A stretch of DNA of 64,000 nucleotides from Parafrankia elaeagni (GTDB lineage Bacteria; Actinomycetota; Actinomycetes; Frankiales; Frankiaceae), in assembly GCF_000374165.1 (NCBI RefSeq), contig NZ_KB893722.1, forward strand, positions 1 through 64,000, read 5' to 3'. Below are positions 9,468 to 22,200 of the stretch, in pieces (position 1 is the first letter of the stretch; each line of letters begins with the position of its first letter). Both the position numbers and the translations under genes were made by a program. The notes under the pieces are model-generated. The model was not told where the DNA came from and ran no database searches. It saw nothing but the letters and a program-made list of their open reading frames with translations.

Positions 9468-10102
9468 CGAGAGCGGGAGCCGGGTAGGCGGTGTCGGTGA
9501 GGCTGTCCCTCAGGAGCGCGGCGAGGATCCGGTGCGCGGCGACCTCGTCGAGCCGGCCGGGCATCCCGCCGCGCGCCGCGTGGTCGAGCAGGTCCGGGTC
9601 GGCGGCGGCCCGGCGCGCGACGTCCACCGCGACCGGCGGGGCCGGCGGGCCGGCGGGATCGAAGCGCGGCCGCCGCAACCGCCGCCGCATCGCTGCCACC
9701 GGCCACCGGGCCCGCATCGCTGCCGGTCAGGTCGAGCGGCAGGCAGCTCCAGCGATCTTCCGCGCAGGAGAAGCGCCAGGGCACGGGTCCCCGTTCGTCG
9801 CGTGGAAGCATCGCCACCATGGCGCTGAGATCGGCGTCGGCCCCGCGAAGGCCCCCGCGGACCGTCGACGCGAGCTCCGCGGGAATCGGCTCACCCGCCG
9901 CGACCAGTGCCACGGCGACCGCGCGCGCCATCTCCGCACACCGCCCGTCAGCCAGCCAGCGGCGGGCACGGCTGAGCAGGGGATCCGGCAGCACCCCGGC
10001 CAGGGCGAGCAGAGCTCGATGCCAGACCTCCGTGCTTTCGGACCCCTCCGACTCGCTGGTGTCCCCCGAAGTGGGCGCAGTCCCCTGCGGGATGACACTC
10101 AT
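9460..10102 (-). pseudogene. frameshifted remnant of a type VII locus protein (paralogue of the 44.3-kb gene)
   Basis: The frame from ATG 10102 (good GGAAGGA Shine-Dalgarno) encodes a product matching the N-terminus of the gene at 44345: W-H-R-A-L-L-A-L-A-G-V-L-P-D, then A-R-x-W-L-A-x-G-R and P-W-R-F, then L-P-L-D-L-T. Near 9720 this frame loses similarity. A different minus frame (9717-9460) carries the matching C-terminal piece P-D-L-L-x-H-A ... D-E-V-A-x-H-R-I-L-A. About 200 residues of the paralogue's middle are absent, so this is a deletion plus frameshift. The original frame otherwise runs on into sequence antisense to the sigma-factor gene (to 9161). It is the last gene of the leftward operon. 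Confidence 0.6.
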
Positions 10103-10274
10103 CCGGTTCCTTCCGCCGACCGGCCCGAGCCCCGGCGGACGCGGGCTGTCCGCCGGGGCCGGAGAGCGGCGGACGCCGCCCCACTGCCCAGGGACACGTA
10201 CGGAACGTCCCGACCGGTTCACCGTCCGCGTCCCGGGGTCATCCGGCGTGGTCGCCGGGGTCTGCGGCGCGTGC

Positions 10275-13200
10275 TCAGAAGCGGGCGGGTGACGCGGCGG
10301 TTGGCGGCGGCTGCACGTTCTGCTGCGGGAGCAGGTTCAACGCGCGCAGGGTCAGGTAGGTGCCCAGGGCTCGTTCAAACCCTCGTTCGATGAACGAAAT
10401 GATGATGTCGGAGAGCCCACCTCGGTGGAAGACCCGCCCGGAGCCGGCCGAGTGCAGCAGGGTCCGCGCCAGGCCGAACGCGAGGGCCACTCCGACGGCC
10501 CCGGCGCCGCCCCAGGCGCCGGCACGTGCCGCTCTGGCGCCGGAGAGCGGGATGAAGTCCTTGGGCAGGCCGAACGCGGCGGCATTCACCGTCGTGGCGA
10601 CGAAGGCGGCGACGAATCCCATGAGAAGGGTCGTCTGGAGGTAGTCGTAGCCGATCGTCCGCCACCGGGGCGGGTTCTCCGTGCCGGCCCACTCGTTGTC
10701 CCAGTGCTTGTCCTGGTTGTACGGGTTGCGGTTGTAGTCCTTCCCGCCGTCGACATTGGCGAGGCCGTCCTTGAAGCCCTTGAGCCCACCGCCCTGCCAG
10801 TCGTGGTAGGCGCTGTTCGCGGTCTTCAGGAAGCTGCCGATCGCCGCCCCGACCAGCGCTCGCAGGTAGTCGGGCTCGGTGAGCTTTCCCCGGTTGAACA
10901 TGGCGGCCACCATCACCTGCGCGGCGAAGTCGATGACGAGTTCCTGGGCGAAGTCCAGCGACGCCTTCTGCGCGATCTTCCGGACGGAGCCGACGAACTC
11001 GCCGACGAGCCCGTCGACCGCCTTGTACTGGAGCCGGTTCGTCTCCCGCCACATGCGGTTCTTGCCGCGGAGCTCGCTCATCCGGCCGCGGTACTCGAAC
11101 TCGCGGCCGACCAGGGTGAAGTTCGAGTGCTGGATGGACCAGCGGTTCAGCGGGCTGCGTTCCCACACGGTTCCGGACAGGGAGCGGTAACGCAGCAGCC
11201 GGCCGTCGACGTCGGTCTCCCGCCACTGCTTGTGGAAACTCTCGGACTCGCGGAAGACCCCGTCGCCCAGGTCCCTGCGCTGACGGAAGACGGCTCCGTA
11301 GTCGAACTCCTTCCAGGTGCCCCAGCCGACCGGCCGGTCCGGCGGACGCGGCGGGTCGTACTGACGCACGCGGCCGTGGGCAAGCTCGCGCAGGATGTTC
11401 CCGTCCCCGTCCCGGTCCTCCCAGCGTTGCGGGCGGACGCCTCGCGGCACGGTGGGCAGCCACTGTGCGTCCGGATGCAGCCAGAAGCGCCGGGCAGCGG
11501 AGCCCGGTACCGGAGAGCCCTCGGTGTCGCGGATCTCGGAGTGCCACGTCCCGTCGGACATCCGCTGCGCCGCGAGAGAACGGCCCTTGTCCAGCGACCG
11601 GAAGTCACGGATCCGCTCGACCGACCCGTCGTCCCCGGTCCGCAGATCGTGGAAGGAGTCGTCCCAGGCACCGGTCCAACGCTCGTTGCGCCCGCTGATC
11701 CGCGTGCCGCTCCCGCCGATGCTGTCGGTCCAGGACCACTCGCCGGTCTGTGGATCGCCGTGGGCCGAGACCTCGATCATGCCCGGCTGCACCGGGTTCG
11801 GCGCGGCGGGTGCCCACAGATCCGCGCGGCCGACGATCTGCCCCATGGTGTTGCGGGTGACGATCCTGATCACCCGCGGGTCGTACGGTTGCTCCGGTTC
11901 CGGCCGCGCATGGGGACGGTGCACGGTGATGACGTTCCCCTGCCGGTCGGCCCACCGGACAATCCTGAAGCCCCGCGGGACATATATCCTGTTCTCCCCG
12001 ATGTCGGAAACCGTGTCGACTATCCTGTTCTCCCCGATGTCGGAAACCGTGTCGACTATCCTGTTCTCCCCGATGTCGGAAACCGTGTCGACCCAGCGTT
12101 TCCCATCCGCGGCAAAGGTCCGCCGACCGGACCGGACCATCAATTTTTCCTTGTCCAGCTCGCGCCAGTCGAGGGTGCGCGCCCCCGGATTCGGTTCAGC
12201 GCCTTCGAGTGCGGCCCATCCACGGTCCGCCGCTCGGCCGATCTCGACGGTGTTGCCGTTTTCCAGCCTGATCATGCCGCGAACGAACAGGCCGCCACGG
12301 GTGAAGTCGGAGAAGGCACCGTCCGGGGTCACTGTTCGCACCCCGGTAGACACCTCGACACCATCGGCACCGGTCTCGGTCCATTTGAAGACCTGGAAGC
12401 GCGAGTCTCCCATAATCCATCCAGGATTGGGGAAGTCAACCGCTCCGAGGGAGCTCTCGAACAGCCAGCTGAACGGCCACAACCCGAACAGCCGCGCCGC
12501 TGTCCTGTCAAAAAAACCGGGAATGCTCTCCGGGGTTTTCCACAGCACGTCCGGGGGGCGTTGCTCGGCCCACCGCCTGGTCTTCAGCCGGTGCCCGTCC
12601 TCGATAACCTCGAGGCTGCCGACGTCCTTGAGCTGGGGCGAGAACTTCTGGTAGTTCTCGTCGAGGCGGTAGCCGCCGGACTCCTCGTCCAGGACGATCC
12701 TGTTCTCCTGGTAGTGCAGCGCCCTGGAGAGCAAGTTGAGTGCCGAGCTGTACCGGTGCGGCACCAGCCGGTCGCCGTCCGGGGTGACGAGGACGTCCTC
12801 CCAGTTCCGGTTCCACGTCTTCTCACGGACCCCTTCGTGCGTGAGAGTGCCGTGCCGGTTGAACCGGTACCAGCGCCAGGACTCGTCCGCGAGACGATCG
12901 GCGCGGATCAGGCCGCCGTCCGCTGTCTGCCGGTACTCCCGCACCTTGCCGAAGAGGCCCTGTTCGTCCCACCACAGCCTGCCCTCGGCCAGGTCGGAGT
13001 AGACCCGCGCACCTTCGCGAGCATGCCTGCCGAGGAGGCCGCCACCGTGCCCGTCCCACTCGATCCAGTGCCGTCTCCCATCGGCCCGCTGGAAGGTCTC
13101 GACGGTCCTGACCGGGTAGGTCCGGCTGTTCAACGGCTCGCGCGAGTAGACCGCGGCGCCGGCAGCGCCGAAAAGCCGTAGCGTGCCGTCCCACTCGACC

Positions 13201-16200
13201 ACCACGATGCCCCTTCCGCCGTACCTCCGCAACGGTGCGTCCGGTGCCGCCGCGGGCGCGGCCTCAGGCTGCCCGCCCCCCGGGCCGGGGCCGACAGCCA
13301 CCCGGACCCACGTGTCCGCCTCGTAGTCGACGACATACGCGTCGCCGAGCGGGGCGGAGTCGCGGGGTCCACCATCGACGATTCGAATTGACTCGGACCA
13401 GAGATCACCGGCGTGATCGATGATCTGGAAGTCTCCCCGGTGACCGCTGAAGCCCGTATCGGTGATCCGGAAGCCGACGCCCGGCTCCCGGGACACCTGC
13501 ACGTTCGGGACTTCCTCCAGATTGCCCGCGATCCAGTGAGTCAGGATGAGAACGTCGTTGCCGTCGTCGTCCCTACGGACGAAGAGGCTCCTCCGGAGAT
13601 TTCTGCCGGCCAGGTCCAGCAGGAAGATGTTCTCCTCCTGGAGAACGCCGTCGGCGGTGAATCGGTGCAGGCTCCCGTCCGGGCTGGTCAGACTTAGACT
13701 TTCGCCGTCAGTGACCTGCATATCCCATCTACGGTCGGGGCCGCCGAGGTCGGTGTGAAAGCCTCCGCGGGTGACGTGGTCGACCACCAGGTACCCGAAG
13801 TCATCACCATGTGCGTCCTGCGTGCCGAGTCGTTCGGCGATAAGCGCTCCGGAGTCGTCGAAGTCGCGCCAGGACCGGTCCAGCGGATCGGTGATCCGGT
13901 GACCGCCCTCCAACCGCCGGTAGGCGAACTCTTCGACGATGCCGTCCCTGGTCAGGATGGCCGTGCTGGCCGGTAGGTCGATCTCCAGGAATCCGGCGGG
14001 GGCACCGCCGCGGGTGTCGACGTCGAGACGCAGTCCGATCAGATCACCGCCCACGTCGAACCGGCGCCATGATCCGTCCAGCCGATCGGTGATCTGGTGA
14101 CCCCCACCCTCCAACGGCCGGTAGGCGAACTCTTCGACGATGCCGTCCCTGGTCAGGATGGCCGTGCTGGCCGGTAGGTCGATCTCCAGGAATCCGGCGG
14201 GGGCACCGCCGCGGGTGTCGACGTCGAGACGCAGTCCGATCAGATCACCGCCCACGTCGAACCGGCGCCATGATCCGTCCAGCCGATCGGTGATCTGGTG
14301 ACCCCCACCCTCCAACGGCCGGTAGGCGAACTCCTCGACGATGCCGTCCGGCCGGGTGAGGGTCGCCGTCCCGGCGGACACGTCGATCTCCAGGGCACCG
14401 AGCCGCACACCGTGCGGCCCCCGCACGGGCAGGCCTTCCTCGGTCTGATCTCCGGCGGTGACCGGGCCGGCCGCGCCGGGCTCGCGGGTGTCCGTCGGCC
14501 GGGCGCCGCCGGGCAGGCGCGGGCGTTCCAGCAGAGACAGCCGCAGCGCATTCTGATCCGCTGCCCGCAGCGCCTCGGCATCGAGACCGAGCCGGTCGAG
14601 GCCGTCCTGCGCCTCCCGCAGCCGGGCCGCCGCACCGTCCAGATCGAGACCGGCCTGGAGCTGGGCGGGCGTGGCGGGCGCCTTGCCCCCGCCGGCACCG
14701 GTCGCGGACGTTCCTTCTCCCCGGTCGCCCCGCGAGTCGGGATGCAGCTGGTGGTAGCGCGCCTGCGCCAGGGAGAAGTCCCGCTCGGCCACCCGGTAGG
14801 CGAGCCAGGCCGCGTCCGCGGCGGCGCCCGCGTTCAGGCCGACGAACAGCCCGTCGTCGTCGATCAGTGACGGGACCGCGGCGCCGCTCTCCTCCGTCCC
14901 GTCCGGGCGGATGACCACGAGGTCGTCGCGCGGGGCGGGGAGCGGGCCGCGCCCGCCGCTCGCGCTGTTGTTCACCGGGGACGGTTCGACGCCGCGGCCG
15001 ACCTGGATCACCGGCGCGCCGAACTCTGTAGCGAGCCGGCGTACGTCGTCCTGGAAGACCGCGTACCGTCCCTCGTCGGCCGGTGGTTGCGACCACAGCA
15101 CCACCGTCGCGATCTCGTCCGGCCTCTCCGCCTCGGACCGCTCGACGACCTCCGCCGGATCGAACGGGCGGGTGCCGCCGTCGCCGAGCCCCACCCCGAG
15201 CCGCCCGTCGTCGAGCACGGCGAGTTCGAGGCCGAGCGCGGACGACTCCGGGGCGTAGGGGCGGAAGAACGCCTCGGGACGGCCTCCCCGCCGCCGCACC
15301 ACCTCGGCGGACGGTGCCCCGAGGCCGCCCGGCCCCGCGCGCAGCCACATCACCTCACCCGGCGGCCACAGCCGCCCGGCCGCGTCCGTGCCCAGGGGTG
15401 GCTGCCGTCCCTCGGGCCCGGCGACCAGCTCCCAGCGGCCGGCGTCCCCGAAGGCACCGCGCAGCGCCGGATGGTCGGAGAGATCCACCTCGGTGGTGCC
15501 CGGCTCCGGCGCGAACACGGACATGTCCCCGTCGGCGCTGCCCGCCTCCGCCCACGCCCGCGCCTCCAGGACCGGGTCCCACTCCAGCGAGGAGTCACCG
15601 AACAGGAACCGGCGGGGGATCACCGCGATCGGCTGCCGGTTCCAGCCGTGGGCGCGCAGGAAGGCGGGCATCCGCTCCGGCGGCAGCACGTGCGGCGGCC
15701 CGTCCGGCCGGTCGACGACGAACTCCACGCCACCGTGGTCGTCGCCCCGCACCAGCAGGCCACCGACCTCGAAGACGTCATCCCTCCGGCGGCCGTCGCC
15801 CGCCCACTCGGAGCGCATGCGGTCAGGCTGCCGGCGGTCGACGGCATACAGACCCGAGCCGGTGACGAGGACGTCGGCCGCGGACGGAGCCGGCGTGATG
15901 GCGTCCGCGTCTAGGTCCATGAGGTCCGAGATGTCCGGGGACTCATAGGCGGGCTCCGGAGACAGCGGGGACGGTGTCCCGGCCGCCGGCCACGGCCACG
16001 TCCCCGCGGAGACACCGTCCAGGACGTCTCCGTCGATGTCCATGGCGTCCGGCGAGGACTCCGCGGACAGCGAGGTCGGTGTTCCGGCCGGGCCGCCCGC
16101 CGGCCACGTCCCCGCGGAGATACCGCTCAGGATGTCGAAGGCCCGCGACACGGTCTCGTCCGTCTCGTCGGCGGGCGGCCGCGGTTCGCCGGGAAGCGGC

Positions 16201-19200
16201 GCGGGGAACGGGGTTCCCCGGGGCCAGTGACCGAGGCCGCGCGACGGCCACAGCGCGAGGTGGCGGCCGACCACCGACTCCGGTCCGGCGTCGTGGACGG
16301 CGACGGTCGGGTCGCCGAGGCGGCCACTCGCGCTGACACTGTCCGACCCCAGCCAGAGCAGATGCAGCCTGAGTGCGTCGGCGATCGCCGCCCGGTCCGC
16401 CGTCAGCCGGTCGACGCCGGTGATGTCGAGCCCCGCCGGGGCGCGAGGGCCATCCAGAAAGAACCGCACCGCCGCGGCCACCGGGCCCGGCGCCTGGACC
16501 AGCAGCCCGTAGAGGTCCGCGGGGGCGGACCCGGGATGCTGCAGTGCCGCGCTGTGCAGCACCGCCGTGACCAGACCGTCCCCGTCGTAGGGAACCCACT
16601 GCGGGACAGGCATCACCCGCGCAGGACCGACGGGCCACGCGTCGATGACGCCGCCCGGGCCGGGATAGCGCGGCGCTGCGGGGCCGGCCGCGACCGCCAG
16701 GTAGGTCGGGGGCGGCGTAACGGGCTGGTCCGGGTAGGTGAACACCAGCTCGGCGGCGGCCGGACGCTCGGCCGGTTCCCGGCCCGAGGGCCCCAGTGCG
16801 CTGCCCGGCGCGAAGCGGGTCGCGAGCGGGTCGGTGTGCCGGCGGACATGGGCGACGGGGCGCCGCCACCTGTTGGCCAGTTCGGCGACGTGCGCGGTGA
16901 ACACCGCGTGGGCGTCCGCGTCCGCGGGGGGTACCGACCACAGCACCACCTCCGTGATCGTCCCCCGGGCGCGGCGGTGGGCGGCCGTCACGATCTCGTC
17001 GAGCGGGGCCTCCACGACCGTTCCGTCGCCCAGCGTGACTCCAAGCCGGCCGCCGGCGCGAACAGGAAGATCGAGCGCGAACACTCCCGCGCCGCTCGGG
17101 TAGCCGAGATCGTCGCTGGTGTACCGCGTCCAGTGTCGCGCCGCCATCGCGCCGGTGGGCGCGGCGAGGCCGTTGTCCGCCATCCGCAGCCAGGCGGCCT
17201 CCCGGGGCGGCCTCAGTCCTCCGACCGGGTCCGTCACCAGCGGGACGGCGAGCCTCCCGGGCGCGAACACCACCTTCCATCGCCCGGGGGCCGACCCGCC
17301 GTCGCCGGTCTCCACCCGGAGGGTCAGGGAGTCGACCTCGTGCGGCGAGCCGCCGTCGGCGGCCGGCGCGAACACGAACGCACCGGCCGCCGCGCCCACC
17401 TCCGCCCAGGCGCGCAGCTCCAGGTTCCGGTCCCGCACCTGGGCGGACTGGCCGAGCGGAGTCACCGCGAGCGGCACCTCGTGGTCCCGCCAGCCGTGTC
17501 GGTACAGCAGATCCGGCATCCGGTCGGGGGGGATGGTCCGGGTCGTGCCGTCGAAGGCGCTCACCTCGAACGCGGGCCTGCCGCCCTGGTCGGTCCGGAC
17601 CCGCGCTCCCCGCACCTCGAACACATCGTCACGCCGGACCGGCTGCCGGTGGCCGGGAGCGAACAACCCGGGTGCCTGGGCAGCGAAGGTAGACGGGTCG
17701 GTGAAGGTGACCCGCCCGGGCTGTTCGATCACGGCGTCGCCCGGCCGGGGCCGCACCGCCCCCTGGGCGTCGGAGACCCACCTGCTCAGACCCAGATCCG
17801 CCAGCGGCCCGAGCGCGCTCCAGCGGCCCGGCCGACCGGCCCTGTCACGTGCCCGGACCTGCCCGTCGGAGAGGACCCCGCCGTCCCCGCCGACGGCGAC
17901 CTCGCTGCCCGCCGCGAGAACGATCACCTCGACCCCGAGCCCGCGGGCGAGATCCGCCACCGTGGACCGTGAACGGCCTGGTCCGTCCGGCGTCCAGATC
18001 CTGACGTCCTGGCCCGGCCGCCAGCCGTGCGCGGAGAGGAACGCCTCGAGGTCCCTCTGGTCGGCAGGCGGCCGGGCCGAGGCCTGGCCCGAACTCCAGT
18101 CGGCTGGACTCCTGTCGGCTGGACTCCTGTCCGCCGCGGGCCCGGCCTCCGGGCTCACGACGCCCAGACCCCCCTGGCTTCGCGGCAGAAGCACGTCGAA
18201 CAGCCCGGTGTCAACCGCGGCGAGCTGGTGGAACGCCGGCCGCCAGCGCAGGAACTCGGGCAGCGTCACGGACGCCAGACCGCTGTGCCATCGCACCGGC
18301 GCACCGCCCCGGGCCGACACGAGCGTGCCGTCGGGCGCAGGGGCCAGCCACCTCGGCGCGACGACGGCACCACGCGGGATCCCCGCCGACAGCCCACCCG
18401 CCTGAGCGCGCGGAGCCACCACCTCCCAGGTGACGCCGCTGTCCGAGACGACCCGGAGACGACCGTCCGTCATCTCCTGGCGGCCGTTCCTCGCCGGCAG
18501 CCAGATCTCGGTGCCGAGGTGCTCGGCGAAGGCCCGCGCCTGCGCGCGCAGCGCGTCCCACCGCGTCCCGGCCTCCGCAGGCGATCCGGGCTGAGGCGGC
18601 GCCCAGAGCTGGACCGGACCGCCCTGCCAGCCGGCCGCACGCAGCAGCTGCGCGAACGCGTCGTCCGACAGCGGGGCCGGGCCCGCGGCTTCGGCGGGAC
18701 CGGCTGCGGCCAGCTCCCCGCCGGCAAGGCGCGGCCAGAGCACAGTGGTCACATTCGGGACCGGGTCCAGCTGGCCGGCGATCTCGGCGAGCTCGCCGGC
18801 GAAGACCACGCCGTGCCCGGGCGGCAGGCCGGGCGCAGAAGGCAGGCCGGGAACGGAAGGCAGGCCGGCAGCGGGGCCGGGAGCGGGAGCCGGGCCGGGA
18901 ACGGAAGGCAGGCGCGGCGACGGGCCGGAGGCCCGCGGCAGGTAGGGATCCCGGGGCGCCTCGGTTCGCCCGGGTGCACTGTCGGGTTCCGGCAGGGCAG
19001 CCGTGGCCGGCTGGCCGCCGACGAAGACCGGGTCCCCGCGCAGCGCCAGCCGGACGTCCCGCAGCGCGTCGCGGGTCCACCGCAGCGCCTCGGCCTCCTC
19101 CGGCAGCAGCTCGGCCCGCGCGAACGGGAGCGACCGGACCAGCGCGGTCGTCTCCTCGACGAACCGCGCGACCCGCTCCTCGTAGCCACCCGCCCGCGGG

Positions 19201-22200
19201 TCACCCGGAAGGAACCCGACGAGCGGGAACGTGACCACGTCCACGGTCCAGGTACCTGACAGCGCGGTCCCGGGCCGTGCCGCCTGACCGCCGGGGTGGC
19301 GCCTGTCCGCGTCCGCGGCCAGCGCGAGGACGATCTGGCGGGCCACGTCGTGGGGCGTCGCGGCGAGGGAGACGGCTGCGCCGTCCGAGAGGACGACCAG
19401 CCCCAGCCGGCCGTCCGGATGGCTCTCGACGACCACCGGCAGCCGGAAACGCGCGGCTGCCGCCTCGATCCGGCGGCGGGTGGCTTCGTCCACCACCAGG
19501 GAGGCCAGGTTCAGCCCTCCGCGTACGGCGGAGCCGGCCAGCACCTCCGGCACCCGCCACGCGCCGTCTCCGCCGGTGGACTCGGCCGCCAGTGTGGTGG
19601 CGAGCACCGGCACATCCGGCAGCTCGGCGCCCACCCGGACCGCGTAGTGAACCCCGTGGTACGGACCACCGTCGGCGTCCGACCGGGTCAGTACCAGCCG
19701 TACGTCCCCGAATGTCTCGCCCGAGCCGGCCCACAGGAAGTCGAGCATCGCCGCCAGCTGCTCGGCGGGCAGCGCGACCGGCCGGGCAGCCGGCCGATAC
19801 CCGACCGCGCCGGCGGGGCCGCCCTCCACCAGCACCGTGAACTGACCCGGCCGCCGCGGCGGTGACACCTCGGCGTGCCCCCCGGTCAGGTCGATCCCGT
19901 AGAGCCCCTCGCCGTCGACCAGCGGCCAGATCCGCAGGTCGGAGATCCTGGTGCCGGACGTGTACCAGCCGGCCGGATCCGCCTCCCGCGGGGCCACCGC
20001 GGCCGGCTCCGGCGGGTGGAGGGCGGGGGGACCGCCCTCGGCCGACCAGTGGCCGGCAATCGTCACCAGGTCGCGGTGCATCTCCTGGACGAACCACTCC
20101 AGGCGCCTGCCGTACTCGGCGGGTGGCGGCGTGCCCCCCTCGGGCACCGACGGTCGTACCACGATGAGCCACGGCGGGGTGGCCAGCGGGTCCCGCGCCC
20201 GTTCGGTCATCCCGCGCGCGATCGACCAGGCGACCACGTAGGGAGTCGCCGGACGGGGGCCGTCCGACGTGGTGAGCCCCAGCCTGCCGTCGGGATAGCT
20301 CTCGACGACCACCGGGAACCCGCCGCCGGCCAGCACCGCCTGGGCCCGCCCGGCCGCGGAGGCGTCCCACCTGTCGGCTCCGGCCAGGTCAAGACCGGGG
20401 CCACCCGAGGAGGTCAGGGACGCCGGTAGATCCCGCCGCAGAACGCGGGGCGCCGGCCGCCAGCTGGCGGTCGCCGACCCGTCGTCCGCACGTGCCCACA
20501 CCGGTGTGAACACCGGGAGCGGCAGAACGTCGCTGACCAGCGACGCGTGCTCGATCCCCCGGTAGGGCGGCCGTGGCGGACCGTCCGGGTCCACGACCAG
20601 GACGATGGCAATGGCGTCACTGTCACCCCACTGCTGCTCCACCAGCCTGGCGAGCAGCTCGGGGGCGAGGGGAACCTGCTGGAATACGCCCTGCTCGTCA
20701 GGGCGATAGCCGACGACGCCCTCAGGCCCACCATCGGCCAGCACCACGAACCAGCGGCCGTCCCGGGGGGGCGCGGGCATCCGCTCCTCCTCCGAGTCGC
20801 CCGTCCGCAGGTCGATCCCGTACCGCCCCCGGCCGTCGGCCAACACGGCCACCCGCAGGTCGCGGATCTCCACCCCGTCCGTGTACGACGTCGAAAGATC
20901 CAGTTCGGCGAACGCGGAACTGTCATCCGCCGCCCGCCCGGTCACGCTGTCCTCGACGAGCCCGGCTCCGGGCGGAAGACCCCACCGCAGGCCCACCGGA
21001 CCAGGCGCGCCGGGCGCGGGAGCGGGCTGCGCGGATGCGGGCTGCGCGGATGCGGGCTGCGCGGATGCGGGCTGCCCCGCGGGGCGGCTCTGAGCGGGCG
21101 GCATCGTCCGGAACCAGCGGTCGGTCTCCTCGACGAACCGCGCGAGCCGGACCGCGTAGTCGGCCGACCGCGGCCCGTGGTCGGCGAACTCCTCCGGCCC
21201 GACCACGACCAGCCACGGCTGCGTGGCGGCCGGGTCCACCCCCCGGCTCGCCAGCTGGAGGGAGATCTGTCGAGCGATGCCGTGGGGAGTCGACGCGACG
21301 GTGACGTCACCCGCCTCCAGGCCCAGCCTGCCGTCCGGGAGGCTACCGACGATCACCGGGAAGCCGCCCGCGGCCAGGACCGCCCACCGATGGTCGTCCG
21401 TGGCGCCGTCGGGTGCGCCAGCCGCGGCCAGGTTGATCCCCCCGTCTCCGGGCAGGGTGCTCACCTGGATGTCGTTCACGGTGCCCGCCGTGCGCACCTC
21501 TCCGCCGAGCTCGGCGGCCAGCCGCTCCTCGTAGGTGAGGCCACGCCGGCCCTCCTCCGTCACAAGTTCCGGATGGGCGATCAGCCGGACCGGCAGTCCT
21601 GCCGCGGCCGGCCGGGCACGGACCAGCGCGGCGAGCTGCTCGGGCGGGACGAAGACCGGAGTGCTCAGGCGCCCGCCCGAGGGGGTCGCCAGCCGGCCTC
21701 CCACCCAGCCGCCGAGGACGCCGTCCCAGCTGGCGCGCGCCGCGACGACGTACTCGCCCGGGATCCTCGGGGGCGGCGTCTCACCTCCCCCGGTCAGGTC
21801 GACGCCGTACTCCCCGGTGCCGTCCCGCAGCTCCCGGACGTCCAGGCCGGCAGGGCTCATCCCGGCCGCGTACCACTCCGACGGGTCGTGGCCGGGCAGC
21901 TCGAAGGGATGGCCGGCCGGTACCAGCTGCCTGGTCAGGCTGTCCCCGACGAACCCCACCGGCCCGCCGACCCGTCCGCCGGCGGGACCGCGGACCAGAA
22001 CCCACTCACTGGCGACGAAACCTCCGAGATCATGGTCGAACAGGACCCCGCGGGCGACGAACACCGGCTGGTTCTCGTTGAGCTCCGCGATCCGGGCGGC
22101 AAGCCCCAGGAACGCGGCCGCGGGCTCCCCGCCGCTCGCCGCGAACAGCCGGACCGGTGTGGCCGGCCGTCCCTCCGTCCGTGCCGCGCGCAGCCAGGAC

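Noticed and set aside
10425-13181. 918-codon open frame on the plus strand opposite the giant gene
   Set aside because: Long antisense frames are expected in very GC-rich coding DNA. Its product is Arg/Pro/Val-rich without domains and has no credible ribosome site, whereas the minus frame is continuous with the giant protein.
11985-14322. Short direct repeats considered as a CRISPR array
   Set aside because: The copies are contiguous with no spacers and keep the reading frame of the giant gene.
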